Source of the DNA: Chelonoidis abingdonii
Taxonomy: Eukaryota > Chordata > Testudines > Testudinidae
Direction of reading: 5' to 3'
Assembly: GCF_003597395.2 (NCBI RefSeq)
Contig: NC_133773.1
Coordinates: forward strand, 79,312,494-79,376,493
DNA length: 64,000 bases
Position numbers and translations under genes: made by a program. Below, in pieces: positions 25,703 through 36,518 of this stretch (its first letter is position 1; every line of letters starts with the position of its first letter). The notes beneath the pieces were generated by a model. It was not told the origin of the DNA and did no database searches. It saw only the letters and a list, made by a program, of their open reading frames with translations.

Positions 25703-25882
25703 GCGGGAGGGATAGCTCAGTGATTTGCGCATTGTCCTGCCAAACCCAGGGTTATGAGCTCAATCCTTGAGGGCATTATTTAGGGATCTGGGGCAAAAAT
25801 CTTCCTGGGGATTGGTCCTGCTTTGAACAGGGGGTTGGACTAGATGACCTCCTAAGATCCCTTCCAATCCTGATATTCTATT
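25703..25882 (+). mobile_element. Cry-type tRNA-derived SINE, sense
   Basis: The tRNA-like head carries box A ('tagctcagtgatttgcg', from about 25713) and a degraded box B ('ggttatgagctcaatcc', 25750-25766). The body follows ('gggatctggggcaaaaatc', 'gattggtcctgctttgaaca', 'ggactagatgacctcctaag'), ending with the 'tgatattctatt' tail. Such SINEs are transcribed by Pol III and moved by LINE machinery; the tail resembles the CR1 end, suggesting CR1 as partner. The CpG in box B is lost. Confidence 0.88.
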
Positions 25883-26770
25883 AATACACTGAAGTAATTT
25901 GTGACTATTTTTTTTCCATTTTAAATGAACATTTACACTATTTGATTATACCTTAGGCACATTTCACTTTCAGATCTATGTTTGAATTGTTTGAAACCAA
26001 AAGGCTGATCTAAAATATGCCATATATGAGTGAACAATTCATATATATTTCATATCCAACTGCATGCAACAATAGAGTGCATAAAATATTCATATTACCA
26101 CCGCTTGTTTATTATTTTAACTTGAAAAACTTTTATTTGGTGTTTACAGAACAGATATTAAGGGAGAACGTGTACAAATGATTTCTGCATGGTTAAAAAC
26201 TAATATAGCTGGTCCATTATATCATTAGCCTTTGGCATGATGCTTCACTATTAGTTAAACTCTTCAGATATAGACTAAGAAGCACCTAACTGATGGCGCT
26301 ATCATCATTTATTCTATGTGTAGGAAGAGCCCTGCAGTGGTATAAATAATAAATATACATCTATTTATTATAGGCATAGATTTTTTGAAAGAAAAATTCT
26401 AGTCACCGAACACCTGAAAAGAGTTCTCAAAAGTATTTACAAAAAAGGGGGGCATAGTAGTAATTAAGGAAGTAATAATACTTCGCCCTTAAATAGCATG
26501 ATATGGTGCTCAGGAGAGGGCCAGCCACTTAGACAGTGCTTTTGAAAATTTACTCCAAATAACTGAGACTATGAGTTTTGGAGAAGGTGGCGAAGCAAGA
26601 TAGAGTCCAAGCAGGTATTAGAACCCAATCTTCTGCATCCTGGTTTCATTCTCTGAACACCTAACCTTGATGCTTTCCATACACAAGCTGTCCATTTCAA
26701 AACAAACAACTGTAGTTGCAAAATAATCTGATTCTGTGAACACCCAGGATTAATTTGAAGTAACGAGTTC
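25883..26770. other. Stretch without recognised gene
   Basis: AT-rich then mixed. A 115-codon minus frame (26569-26916) spans part of the repeat copy B and has no recognised domain. Confidence 0.4.
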
Positions 26771-26880
26771 CATTGCTTGCTTGGGCAGAGGGAGTGTTTG
26801 TTCAGGGATCTAAAAGGGTATGCTTTTCCTAACTCAGGTCTGATGCTGAAACCAGCTATTATGGTTGTCAGAAGCAGCTG
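26771..26880 (+). repeat. Local direct repeat, copy B
   Basis: Near-identical to 25033-25131, with an extra block ('ttcagggatctaaaaggg') in the middle. The two copies are 1.74 kb apart in the same orientation. Flanks differ, so the duplicated unit is short or the rest has diverged. Confidence 0.85.
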
Positions 26881-27362
26881 AGAATGGGCATTTTGCCAGC
26901 TCTTATAAGAACACAAATCTCACAAGAAGCTCTCTCTTATTCTAATTTCAAACTCCTGATGTTAAAGTGGGTTTGAAATTAGACAAAACTCATCCTTGCT
27001 TATCACTATTATAAAAAGAGCAGTTATTATGAAATAATGTGTACACCACAAATTACATGTTAATTTTAACAGAAACCAGTAATCCATTAACTCATTGTGA
27101 TTTGCATGCTATTTTTCAATCATCAGACACTCAAAATTTGAGCACTAATTAAACAGTTCTGTACCCATACTATTTTCTGATGTTTACAAACTCTTAAATC
27201 AGTATTGTCAAGCACAGTGTATATTTTTAAAAAATGTCAGAAATGGATATGGTCACTTCCTACTTCTCAGAACTCTCAGTGGCCGTGTTTATAATTCTGA
27301 GTGAAAAAGCTTAGGGACTTTCAGCTATTTAAAAAGGCAAATCTGCCTCCTGGAGGAGATAG
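26881..27362. other. Stretch without recognised gene
   Basis: AT-rich, nothing recognised. Confidence 0.45.
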
Positions 27363-27592
27363 CTGTAGATCAGGGGTTCTCAAATTCGGGATTGGGATCC
27401 TCAGGGGGTCACAAGTTATTACATGAGAGGTCACGAGCTTTCAGCCTCCACCTCAAACCCTGTTTTGCATCCAGCATTTATAATGGTGTTAAATATATAA
27501 AAATGTGTTTTTATTTATAAGGGGGAGTTGCACTTGGAGGTTTGCTATGTGAAAGGGGTCACCAGTACAAAAGTTTGAGTACTGCTGTAGAC
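27363..27592. mobile_element. hAT-type MITE with 8-bp target duplication
   Basis: Element 27371-27584 (214 bp). Left end 'caggggttctcaaa'; the right end reads, as reverse complement, 'cagtactcaaa'. It is flanked by CTGTAGAT (27363-27370) and CTGTAGAC (27585-27592), an 8-bp target duplication with one mismatch, the length made by hAT transposases. No coding frame, so it is non-autonomous. Confidence 0.88.
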
Positions 27593-27784
27593 TGAGATTG
27601 CCATAATCTCCTTGTCGTTCCTTATTTTATGCATCTCAGAAGCCATGCTGGGGCTCTAAGACTTCTCTGAATCCTGTTTTTGCCTGGATATCCCAGACCC
27701 ATTCACAGGATTGAAGACCACTTCCAGAAGAAACCTCCTCTAGTGTTTCTTGTTACTGGAGATGGAGAATTTAAGAATTTAGCA

Positions 27785-27870
27785 TAGCATTTGAGCAGAT
27801 GAGTAGTCCCATTGACTTCAGTAGAACTACTCATTTAATTAATATGCTTAAATGCTTTGCTGGTTCAGGG
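27785..27870. repeat. Short palindromic reptile repeat
   Basis: Phrase 'gatgagtagtcccattgact' then 'tagaactactcattt' forms a small palindrome and ends in 'tgctggttcaggg'. It resembles a dispersed repeat also seen, degraded, at 35030 ('ccctggtcctgcaaactctt'). Assignment by eye. Confidence 0.45.
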
Positions 27871-28479
27871 TCTCTGTTAGAGCTAACAATTGTCTAGGAG
27901 GAGCTAGAAAAGTCCTCTCATAATTTTTTTTTCTCTCATTCAGCTGCTGTTGAAGTTCACTGCACATGAGTGCATTTGTTTACTGAGGTTACTAAATTTG
28001 AAGTTATCTCATGATCTCTATTTGCTTACTGAAAGGGTGATTCATCTTATCGAACATAATCTAGCACCCTCTCATACAGGGGTAATTAATTCCTGTTCCA
28101 TGTCCATTTCCCTCTCATTTGTCCTAAAAAGTTCTAATTTGTTGGTGCACCAGTGAGAAAATCCATCCTCTCTCACATTTGATGGTAGACAATTTACTCT
28201 TGGTCACCTGTCTGAGTGCTAGGGATCAGTAAACATTTCCGGGACATATTTCTGTCTGTCAACCCTCCTCTAACCCAGTCTGGCTCTTTACAGGAAAGAT
28301 AGGATTTTCCATAACCACTAGTTCATATTTCATTGATTTTTTAAAAATATATTGCACATTTTACACCAGAGTATGTGATTTAAAAAAAAAACATTAGTAC
28401 AGACTCTTACTGACATAAATATACATACCATTCCCTATGTGAAAAAATATAATTATTACTTATATTATTACTATCACAC
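27871..28479. other. Stretch without recognised gene
   Basis: No exon or named repeat recognised. Confidence 0.45.
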
Positions 28480-29180
28480 ACAATCAAGGGTCAGGGCACC
28501 ATTTTACCAGGAACTTTACAGGCAAATAGCAAAAAAGATAGTCTCTACCCTATAGAACCAACTATCTACATAATAGGAAGCAACCGGTGAATGAAACAGA
28601 CAAACTGGCCTGGCTGAAAAAGGTAATGATGAAGCAAATAGATTTTAGCACAAGAGCAGATGTAATAGCTTTCCACTTGCTTAACCAATGTCTAATCAGA
28701 ATAATTTATAGGCATGCAAGACAGAGGTGGCATTTGATGGGAATTTTCTCCATGTTTTGGGGACAGCATAGGAGAAAGTACAGAAGTACTTAAGGGTACA
28801 AAGAGGGTAACGGAGGCTGCTATCACTGGCAGAGCAAAGTGTTGGTTGGCAGCTAGATAAAGGTAGTGATAAACAGTGAATGGTCTTAAAGGAAAGAAAA
28901 GTATCTTGTGTTTTAAGGTGTGAAAAGGGAGTCAGTAAAGGGACAAAGAGTAGGGCAATGAGAAATTAAAAAGATGATCTTACCAGCAGTGATTTCAGCA
29001 GAGTGGAGGGAGTTAGAAGGAGTTATGTGTCTGGTAAGTAAATAAGGAAATATTGGGGGATACACTCACTGAAAGAGGAACAGAGCAAGAAGAGGAGCCA
29101 CTAAATGAAACACTGAGGGAATGGACTGAGTGGTAGGGGAAGAGCCAGGAGAAGACAGATTCATGAAAGCGAAGCTAGAG
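28480..29180 (+). repeat. Long interspersed repeat, family unknown, copy 1
   Basis: Shares a series of phrases with 30940-31830 in the same order and orientation: a 'gtctctaccctatagaacc' segment, later 'ggcatttgatgggaattttc' followed by 'ggacagcataggagaaag', then purine-rich sequence. I believe this is the 3' region of an old vertebrate LINE but cannot name it. Heavily decayed and non-coding. Confidence 0.5.
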
Positions 29181-29670
29181 ACAGGATTGTAAGAAGCAAA
29201 GTATAGCTATTCATATATAGCCTCTATACCATGTTAGTTATCTGTCAGACAAAACTTTTATTTAAGGACCAGTTGATCTTATTGAGTAGTCTGTGTTTGG
29301 TTTGTACTAAAAATTGCTGTCAGCTATTCCTTTTTTTCACTATTATTGTCGCTTTTTATTTCCGTGTCAGAATGAAAGCTCCCTTATAACCCACAAAACA
29401 ATTGCAACAGGGTAGTAGTGGTACACATTCAATCCCACCCATATGTCTCCTCTAACTATGTAAGAATGCAGTAGATGAGTCCCTATGTCTGTTCAGACCT
29501 TGAAGTCTCTCTGAAATCCTATTAACACCTAATGGTGTTTTGGAGTTTTGAACACAAGCTGTCCAACAACTAGCTCGCAATAATCAATCATTTTAGTTAC
29601 GCTATTGAGCAACCATTGGCTTCTGCCACTACTGACCTAAAATGTGTTTTAATTAGTTAACTAAATATAT
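29181..29670. other. Stretch without recognised gene
   Basis: Nothing recognised. Confidence 0.45.
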
Positions 29671-29673
29671 AGG

Positions 29674-29745
29674 CTGAAATCTTGGCCCCATTGAAAGTGA
29701 TCGAAATCTTGCCATTGACTTAAAAGGATTTCACCCATAATTTTA
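29674..29745. repeat. Short palindromic repeat
   Basis: 'ctgaaatcttggccccattg' faces 'cattgacttaaaaggatttca', a compact inverted repeat resembling a foldback family common in reptiles. Eroded. Confidence 0.5.
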
Positions 29746-29789
29746 TAAATTTTAAAACAGAAGCAGATTTAATTGTTGGTGTCATTGGG

Positions 29790-30450
29790 CATATAGCCCC
29801 CACGCTGTCTCAGCTTCTAAGGGCTAAAAGGAAAACTGACTGACTGTTTAGCTGAGTGTGATTGATTGGTGGCCTCACAACAACTGTGGAGATAAATGGG
29901 CTGCACAGAGGAAGGATGTCATACCTACCAGAGAGGCTGAGGGGCCACTGACAGCAGAAGCCTTCAGCAACAGACTGATGAGAAGCCACCCAGAAAACCA
30001 CATCTTTTGGAAGAGAGGACCACAGGCTGTGACTCTGAGGAACAGTCTGCATGAGAGGTACAACAGGAGACAAGGCAGGCAAACAGCAAGGGGTGGGGAG
30101 AGACTGGTGCCAACCTCTTCACACAGGGTCTCTGACCTGGAACTCAGAGGAGAGTGCCCCTACCAAACCCCGCAAGGGGGTTGATTAAGCTCTGAAGAAA
30201 CAAACTATACCTAAAGAGGCCAGAGTACCTTATATAGGATGAGTGGCCTCCTGAGATACTGGACTTCTCAACTCCCTGAGAGCAGGAAAGATTACAAATG
30301 ACATGGCTGAAGGACAGAGGTCACAACAATGAATCAAAAAGACAGCTAGATGACGCTATAAAGGACGGAAACTGAGACAGTTGCTGTGGCTACCAGTTCC
30401 CCCATAAAGGAGCTCTAAAGAACAAAGGCAACCACTGTCAGTTAGCTATT
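29790..30450 (+). other. GC-richer insert-like block, unidentified
   Basis: Base composition rises abruptly. It holds overlapping open frames on both strands (plus 29858-30184, 108 codons; minus 29810-30082). The plus frame is polar, with no recognised motif. A TATA-like 'ttatataggatg' lies near 30230. The block could be a non-autonomous LTR element or a decayed DNA transposon. I found neither termini nor target duplication. Confidence 0.3.
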
Positions 30451-30939
30451 ATGCTTAGTGGAAGAATTTATACATGGAAGCAATATCTGGAATTTGAAAA
30501 AGCAAAGTGAACTAAAGGTCTAAAATGAAAAACTTTAAAAATTTAATAGTTGATGTAGCTGGCGATTCCTAACCTAGACTGTGTAATCTGAGAAATATTC
30601 TCATTTATTAGGAATTGACTTTAGTTAACTTCCTTACAGTTCCTTCTTTGCATTCTGAGAGTTCTTTTTAATGAGTTAGGGTTCTCTTTAATTTGTTAAC
30701 ATTTGTAATATTTGCTATTATTTGCTATTCCTTTTTGCTAGTATAACACAAATACCCATCTCTAATAAATTCTACTCACCATGTAAAATTATATATTGTA
30801 TGTAAAGACTTGGGGTGAAACACTGGTCCCATTAAAGTCAGTGTGATATTTCTGTTGAGTTCAGCAGGGCCAGAATTATGATTAATATTATTATTTGTTA
30901 ACATTATTAGTAGCATTAACATGGCTAATGTCTAGGAGT

Positions 30940-31830
30940 TCCTTGCCATAGATAAGGACCCTATTATGCTAGATGCTGTGCGAAAGCAGAACTTAAGGAT
31001 GGTCTCTATCCCAACAAGCTTACAATCTAAGTATAAGACCAGAGATGACAAATGGATACAGACGTGGCAGGGAGTCTACGGAAACAATGAGAAAATACTG
31101 ATTGGCATAATGGGCAATGGTGTGAGCACACCAGCGGCCTAACCAGTTTCAAGTTTTTCTCAGGTATCAAGGCAAAGAGATTTGAGGAAGCATCTGAAAG
31201 TGGCTAATGAGGTAGCTTTGTTGATGTTTATAGGAAACTACTCCCAAGCATAAGGGGCAGCATGGGAGAAAGCTGTTTGTTTGAAAATTTAACAAGTAGA
31301 CAGTCAAGGCTGGCATCATGAACCAATTGGTGGTAGGAGTTGACATATGAACAGTCAATGAGAGATAATAGGGTTGGGATAGATCAAGAAAGGTCTTGAA
31401 AGTGAATACAAGTAGCTTATGTTAGATGCAATAGAAAAGGGGTAGGGATGCCAAGAGAGAAGGTGACATACTCAGTGTGGCATGTTAGGAAAATGGTCTT
31501 TGCAACAATAATCTGAGTGGGTACAAGTGGGGCAAGATTGCTGTTGTGAAAGCCAGAGAGAAGGATGCTGCAGTAATTGAGACTTGAGATAATAAGGACC
31601 CGAATGAGAGTTTTGTCTGTGTGGGTTGATATGAAAGGTTGTATTTTAGAGACCTAGCCTGAATATAAAGACTTAGAGAGGGAGATTCAAGTTGAAGATG
31701 ATGCCCAGGTTATGGGGCTGAGGAAGAGGCAGGATAGTGATTGATTGAGAAGATGTTAGGTGGGAGGGATTCATAGAGATGATTAAGAGCCAAGTTACAG
31801 CATTACTAAGCTTAAGCTGACTACACAGCC
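30940..31830 (+). repeat. Long interspersed repeat, family unknown, copy 2
   Basis: Second copy of the family at 28480. Key phrases: 'gatggtctctatcccaacaa', 'gcttacaatctaagtataag', 'ggggcagcatgggagaaag', 'gatgctgcagtaattgagac' and 'gatgatgcccaggttatggg'. It is better preserved than copy 1 and extends further at the right. No coding frame survives. Confidence 0.55.
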
Positions 31831-31899
31831 ATGGTAAGATTATAGACAGTGCGAGATTTTCCTTTGGGCAGAAAGAGACAGGTGTATTTAGTCACTGGC

Positions 31900-31914
31900 T
31901 GTGTGTGTGTGTGT
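31900..31914. repeat. (GT)n microsatellite
   Basis: Seven GT units, immediately right of the unnamed repeat copy 2. Confidence 0.85.
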
Positions 31915-33300
31915 TCGTAATGTATGCTATCCCAGATCTGCACAGATAGCAGACACAGCAGACCTCGATTTAATTGCCCAATAAGGCCACAAGACTTGCT
32001 TTAGTAGTGAAGGCACCTGTCCAAGTCTATTGTCAGCAAAACACAGTCCTAATGCCCTGGCTTAATGGTTACAGGTACACTAACACATGTATGCCTGTTT
32101 CAGCGGACTCAGCTCAGTGAATGGCAGGACGTCAGCTGGCCAAAGACATTCCCTCTGAGGCGCCAATACAAACAAGTTACATATTGCCCCTCTGACATGG
32201 TTAGTTACCTTTACCTTGTACATGTTGGTTCAATCAAAATATCTCTATTCATCACCCTGTAATCTGACCTTATCTTTAAGAAGGAGTCAGTGCGTCCTTG
32301 TAGAATCTTCCAAGAGTGTGTTTGTACCATACTTGGTATGAGAGTGTTCTATACCACCCTTCTGAAATGTGTTTGTGTGAGTGTCCTGTGCTTAGCGCTT
32401 CTTAGGAATGTGTGTTTTTTGCAATGCCAGCCCTGTTCTTGCCAGATTCCGTGAGCTTACACACAGGCAGAACCTGACTTCTGCTCACAGCCTGACTTTT
32501 GCTAACTTTGCTTTATATTAGTAGAGCTTGACAACTATTTTAGTTCAGGCCTCAGGCTCTCGCTTTCTACTACAAGAGGTAGTGAATTATCAGCATAGAC
32601 ATGGCAGCTGTCTGGAAGCTTACTCCAATGTTTCTGTAAAGGCATGACTACTTCTAGAATTAAAAAAATTGACTTATTTAATAACTCATTAATATCTAAA
32701 ATCCAGCTAGTGGATTGTTTGTGGCAATTGCTGCTCCCTGATTCTATTACATGCGTACTAAAACAAACAATAAAATTAATTCAGAAATTGTTGTCAATAT
32801 CTATCAAAGCTTCCTTTATATCCCCAGCTGTCCTTATGTTTTATAGTTGTCCTTTGATGTAAATGAATTTGAATTTATTTTTTTTATATCTGAACACCGC
32901 CTCTCCTTCTGTTCTACTTCACTCAATGTTGTGTGTGGGTTTTTGTTTATTGTTTTTTTCCTCTTTGTTTTTTTGGCTGGTAGTGTGAAGTTCCAGAATG
33001 TATATTTATTTTTAGCTAGCTCTTGTTGAGCAATGATCTCCAATTTATTCCTGTTTAGCTATCTCTTTATTATTGCCACCTGAGCTAACATACATTCTGT
33101 GCTTATTAAGTCAAAACAGATGTTTAAATCCTTTTGATCTCCAAGTTTGTGAATCTGGCCCTAATTCCCTTTTCAGTTACTTGAAGTTGTATTTGTGTTT
33201 GTTTTGTTTGATGCATCATTTAAATGTTCTGCTGGATAATGTGACTAGTTTTGTTGTAACGCTCTCCCCACTAGTCTGTCCAAACTTCTGCTTCTAAGAT
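31915..33300. other. Stretch without recognised gene
   Basis: The part to about 32600 is less AT-rich and contains a short internal echo ('cctgacttctgctcacag' then 'cctgacttttgctaac'). It may be an unclassified repeat. The rest is AT-rich and unremarkable. Confidence 0.4.
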
Positions 33301-33660
33301 AATTTTTAATCCTTCTCCAACCACTTCATGCTACCCACTTCCCTGTTTGAATCTTTTTGTTGCCTTCTCCACTCTTTCTATATTAAGTTCAAGCTTCTCA
33401 GCTTCAATTTCAAAACAGTGTGCAACTCTACTACTCCCTATATCTCTGTTCTCAGTACTTCTTTGTCTCTCTTTGATTCCATATACTCCTCTCTATCCTA
33501 AATGCTCCCTTTTTTCATGTTCTCCTGCTCTTGATTCCTTTATGCTTTTCTCAACTCTCAAAACAGCTTCCCATTTGTCAGTTGTCTAACATCTGCTTTT
33601 CCTCTTTAAAATTGTTCCTTAAAAATCACATCTTTTACCAAATGTTAAATTAAGTGTGCT
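33300..33660 (+). repeat. Possible L2-like LINE 3' fragment
   Basis: A pyrimidine-rich stretch with 'caagcttctcagcttcaatt' and 'aaaatcacatcttttaccaa', reminiscent of the C-terminal coding and 3' part of L2-type LINEs. Strongly decayed; a chance resemblance is possible. Confidence 0.35.
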
Positions 33661-33944
33661 ACTGATGCATCTGCACTCTTTTCATACTGGACGTGTCATG
33701 AAGTGTACTGTATTTGTCTGAACTTGTTCATAAGCTCTCTGGAAAACGGCCCTCCCTTTTTATTTTTTTGGTTGGATTTTTTAGTAAGCACCATGTTCAG
33801 TGAAAGTCTGCTAGAAATAATAAGTGATCAAAACAAATTTGGAGACAATATTTTTATTATCCTTAGAAGCTCAAATTATGATCAGCTGCATACAAGAATC
33901 ATGGAGAAGCCTGTGACTTTTATTTTCAAAAAGGAAACTTTTTA

Positions 33945-33995
33945 CAGGTTCTTTTTGTAACTTTAAAATGGCTAAATTCAGCAGATGGAAAAAGT
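33945..33995 (+). repeat. 51-bp inverted repeat, left arm
   Basis: Starts 'caggttctttttgtaacttt' and ends 'gcagatggaaaaagt'. The reverse complement occurs without any mismatch at 35075-35125. Flanking bases differ on both sides. The sequence belongs to no repeat I recognise. Confidence 0.95.
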
Positions 33996-35029
33996 ATAAT
34001 TAGTGTCTTTAAGATAATTTGTTGCCAAACTACACTGGTGACATCAGTCATTATGAGGTCTAATGCATGTAATTGGCAAATATGTTTGCTTCTCATACTT
34101 TATTCCAATTGACACTCGACATGTTGCTGTTGACAGCTTTTTAGCCAAGATGAATGCTCTCTGCCAGGAGCTATTACTACTTTACTGAGGTGACCATAGA
34201 TGGATACATTATAGTAAGGTTTAGAGTAAAATTTTGGTATGTTTTTACTCCTCAGATGTCTGGGTTCGCTAGCCCTGAATTGCAAGACTTTGACATGTAT
34301 CAAAAATGTCCTCCACAATTTGACAATATGACACTTCTGACGGTTTATGCTGTACACTGAAAGAGGCTTATTGAATAACTGAAATGTTACAATGTGCAAT
34401 GAACATAATTCATGCAAGAAGATGAAACTTTATAAATTAAATCACTGAAGAAAAACGTTTTACTAAAAAGCTAGTAGTAGACATTTTCTCCCTTGTAATA
34501 AAAAGATTACATTTTGTCATCAGTCCTGTTACAGGAGGACAGTAAAAATTAATTTTATGAATTAGTGAAGGTGATAAGGGACCTCCTAGAGACAAAATAG
34601 TCAGTATTCCTACCACAGTGACACACTGTCAAGGCACAAGCAGTGGGGCCATCACTGTTCATGGACTAAATCATAATGTATTGCTGCCAGTACGTGAAGG
34701 TCTTTGGGAGTAAAGATGAAATAATTGCAGTCATAATGAAATGTGAAGATTCCATCATGGTGTTTATATTTTGGTATCTTGTTTATAATTAATTTGCACA
34801 AAAAAGCTTTCAAAAAGAAGAATGGCTTAGTTGTAATCAGTATTGCTATGTTAAACAATGTTGTACAGTATCCTAAAGATTATTTGTAATGTTTATTAGG
34901 TATTCTCTTTTATCATTAAAAGAGGTTGTTAAATTGGGCTTAATTAGTATTATTCATGGCAAATTGTTCGCATGCATATATAAATGAAAACTAATACAAA
35001 TATAACATTAAAGTTACAAGTTTAGGCCC
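33996..35029. other. Segment between the 51-bp inverted repeats
   Basis: AT-rich, no open frame with a recognisable product (34100-34417 minus and 34154-34360 plus overlap each other). Nothing suggests a transposase. Confidence 0.5.
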
Positions 35030-35074
35030 TGGTCCTGCAAACTCTTATGCACACATGTAACTTTATGCATGTAA
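35030..35074. repeat. Short dispersed repeat fragment
   Basis: 'ggccctggtcctgcaaactc' and 'ttatgcacacatgtaacttt' resemble the repeat family at 27785. The right arm of the 51-bp inverted repeat begins directly after it. Confidence 0.4.
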
Positions 35075-35125
35075 ACTTTTTCCATCTGCTGAATTTAGCC
35101 ATTTTAAAGTTACAAAAAGAACCTG
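35075..35125 (-). repeat. 51-bp inverted repeat, right arm
   Basis: Perfect reverse complement of 33945-33995. It ends 'agaacctg'. No matching target duplication flanks the pair (left flank ACTTTTTA, right flank GCAGATAA). Confidence 0.95.
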
Positions 35126-35790
35126 GCAGATAACATATCACAGAATGTTTGTATTAGGCTGTCAGCAGATCCATATTTGGTTCACATCTATAAAGTTTTC
35201 TTCACAGTAGTATCTCTTAGAAATGTTTGTTTGGGGGATGAGGGGTTAAAGAAAGTTTAAGTTCTTCAGCACAGTTACAGGGTGAGAGGTGGAATCTATG
35301 GGAAATTCTATAGCAATGGAATCATAGAATACATGGGGGCTTGACTCCAGGCTGTTACTTCAGATCTCTTAAACATGCTTTCAAAGATGCAACACCAATC
35401 CATACATCCTGTGTCCATAGTCTTTTGTTGCATTAACTTGTTGCTGAATGTAAATTAGCTATTGTTCCTTATTTGTATACCATCCAAAAGCATGCCCATA
35501 CAACTACTCAAAAAATTCAAATTTAAAAATGTTCCAATGAAAAAGGCCAACTTGTTAATGAATTTTGTTGTAAAAAAGTACCAATTTTCCAAATAGCAGT
35601 ACCTGCAAGGTATTATACAGAGTAAAATAAGTTAAGGCCCTCTTCGAGGTGCTTACAGTTCAAGCAGCGAGATAGGGAAGAAATGAGAGTCACTGCAGGC
35701 CTGATGCCATATATCTAGTCAAGCTGTTGCCTCACCTCTAATCATAGTGAGTGGAATCAGAGTTGATGCTTGACAGGCATACTGTTTCCC
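35126..35790. other. Stretch without recognised gene
   Basis: AT-rich sequence up to the start of gypsy similarity. Nothing recognised. Confidence 0.45.
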
Positions 35791-35849
35791 CTACGTGCAC
35801 TTCTCTAGTTTGCTACTGGATGCCTGCCCAGTTGCAATATCAGTTATTT

Positions 35850-36260
35850 TCCCTATAGCTTCAAAAAATGTCCTGCAAGTCATATATGGAGGTATATATG
35901 GACGCCAGGAAGCGTGGCAGCCGCTACAACGGTTGGAAAAATCCTTCTACTGGGAGGGGATGGGCAAGGAAGTTGCCCAGTATGTCCAGTCTTGTGAGGT
36001 GGGCCAAACAGTGGCAAAGCCTCAAGATCTGGTCCGGGCCCCTCTCCAGCCACTCCCCATAATTGAGGTCCCATTTCAGCAAGGAGCTGGGGATATTCTG
36101 GGTCCTTTTCCAAAGAAGACACCCAGGGGAAAGAAGTACGTACTGACTTTCGTGGACTTTGCTACCCAATGGCCAGACGCAGTTGCTCTAGACAACACCA
36201 GGGCTAAAGCGGTGTGCCAGGCCCTAACAGACATTTTCGCCCGGGTCGGTGGGCCCTCAG
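35850..36260 (+). pseudogene. Gypsy-type integrase fragment
   Basis: Part of the pol polyprotein of a Ty3/gypsy LTR retrotransposon. The integrase inserts the element DNA into the host genome. The frame reads LQRLEKSFYWEGMGKEVAQ, then a zinc-finger-like SCEVGQ where the second Cys of the usual CxxC is lost. The linker PLQPLPIIEVPFQQ follows, then the catalytic core start GDILGPFPKKTPRGKKYVLT and FVDFATQWPDA, up to FARVGGP near 36253. The second catalytic Asp region and everything after it are missing, because RNase H sequence starts in another frame at about 36262. The open frame itself spans 35795-36373, but only this part is integrase. Higher GC than the flanks. Confidence 0.8.
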
Positions 36261-36261
36261 A

Positions 36262-36378
36262 TACTGGTCAGTCAGTGGGAAAAAATGCTATGCCATTGTG
36301 TACGCCCTGGAAAAGCTACGTCCATATGTTTGGGGACGACGCTTCCAGCTACAAACTGACCATGCTGCGCTAAAGTGG
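36262..36378 (+). pseudogene. Gypsy-type RNase H fragment, out of order
   Basis: In the frame one step away from the integrase, residues KKCYAIVYALEKLRPYVWG and QTDHAALKWLF follow the gypsy RNase H domain, including the conserved TDH. In an intact gypsy pol, RNase H precedes integrase; here it comes after. It is 40 residues of about 120, cut at both ends. RNase H removes the RNA strand during reverse transcription. The inverted order shows rearrangement, not simple decay. Confidence 0.8.
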
Positions 36379-36507
36379 CTTTTCCTGAAGATGTTGAAAT
36401 CTTGTACTTTGCATACTTTTATTTCTATGTGCATGTGTTGTATTCCTCTGTTTAGTTTAAGGTTCTAGGTAGAAATCACCTCCAGTGAAACTTTCTACTG
36501 TCGGTGA

Positions 36508-36516
36508 TTTGGGGGG
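36508..36516 (+). promoter_or_regulatory. Polypurine-tract-like site before LTR
   Basis: TTTGGGGGG stands two bases upstream of the LTR start at 36519, the place where a polypurine tract primes plus-strand DNA synthesis next to a 3' LTR. Confidence 0.55.
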
Positions 36517-36518
36517 CG

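Noticed and set aside
25703..25882. A tRNA gene at the SINE head
   Set aside because: A- and B-box-like motifs are present but no cloverleaf forms across the region, and the sequence continues into a SINE body and CR1-like tail.
33945..35125. A DNA transposon with 51-bp terminal inverted repeats
   Set aside because: No target duplication of any length from 2 to 9 bases at the flanks and no transposase-like sequence between the arms.
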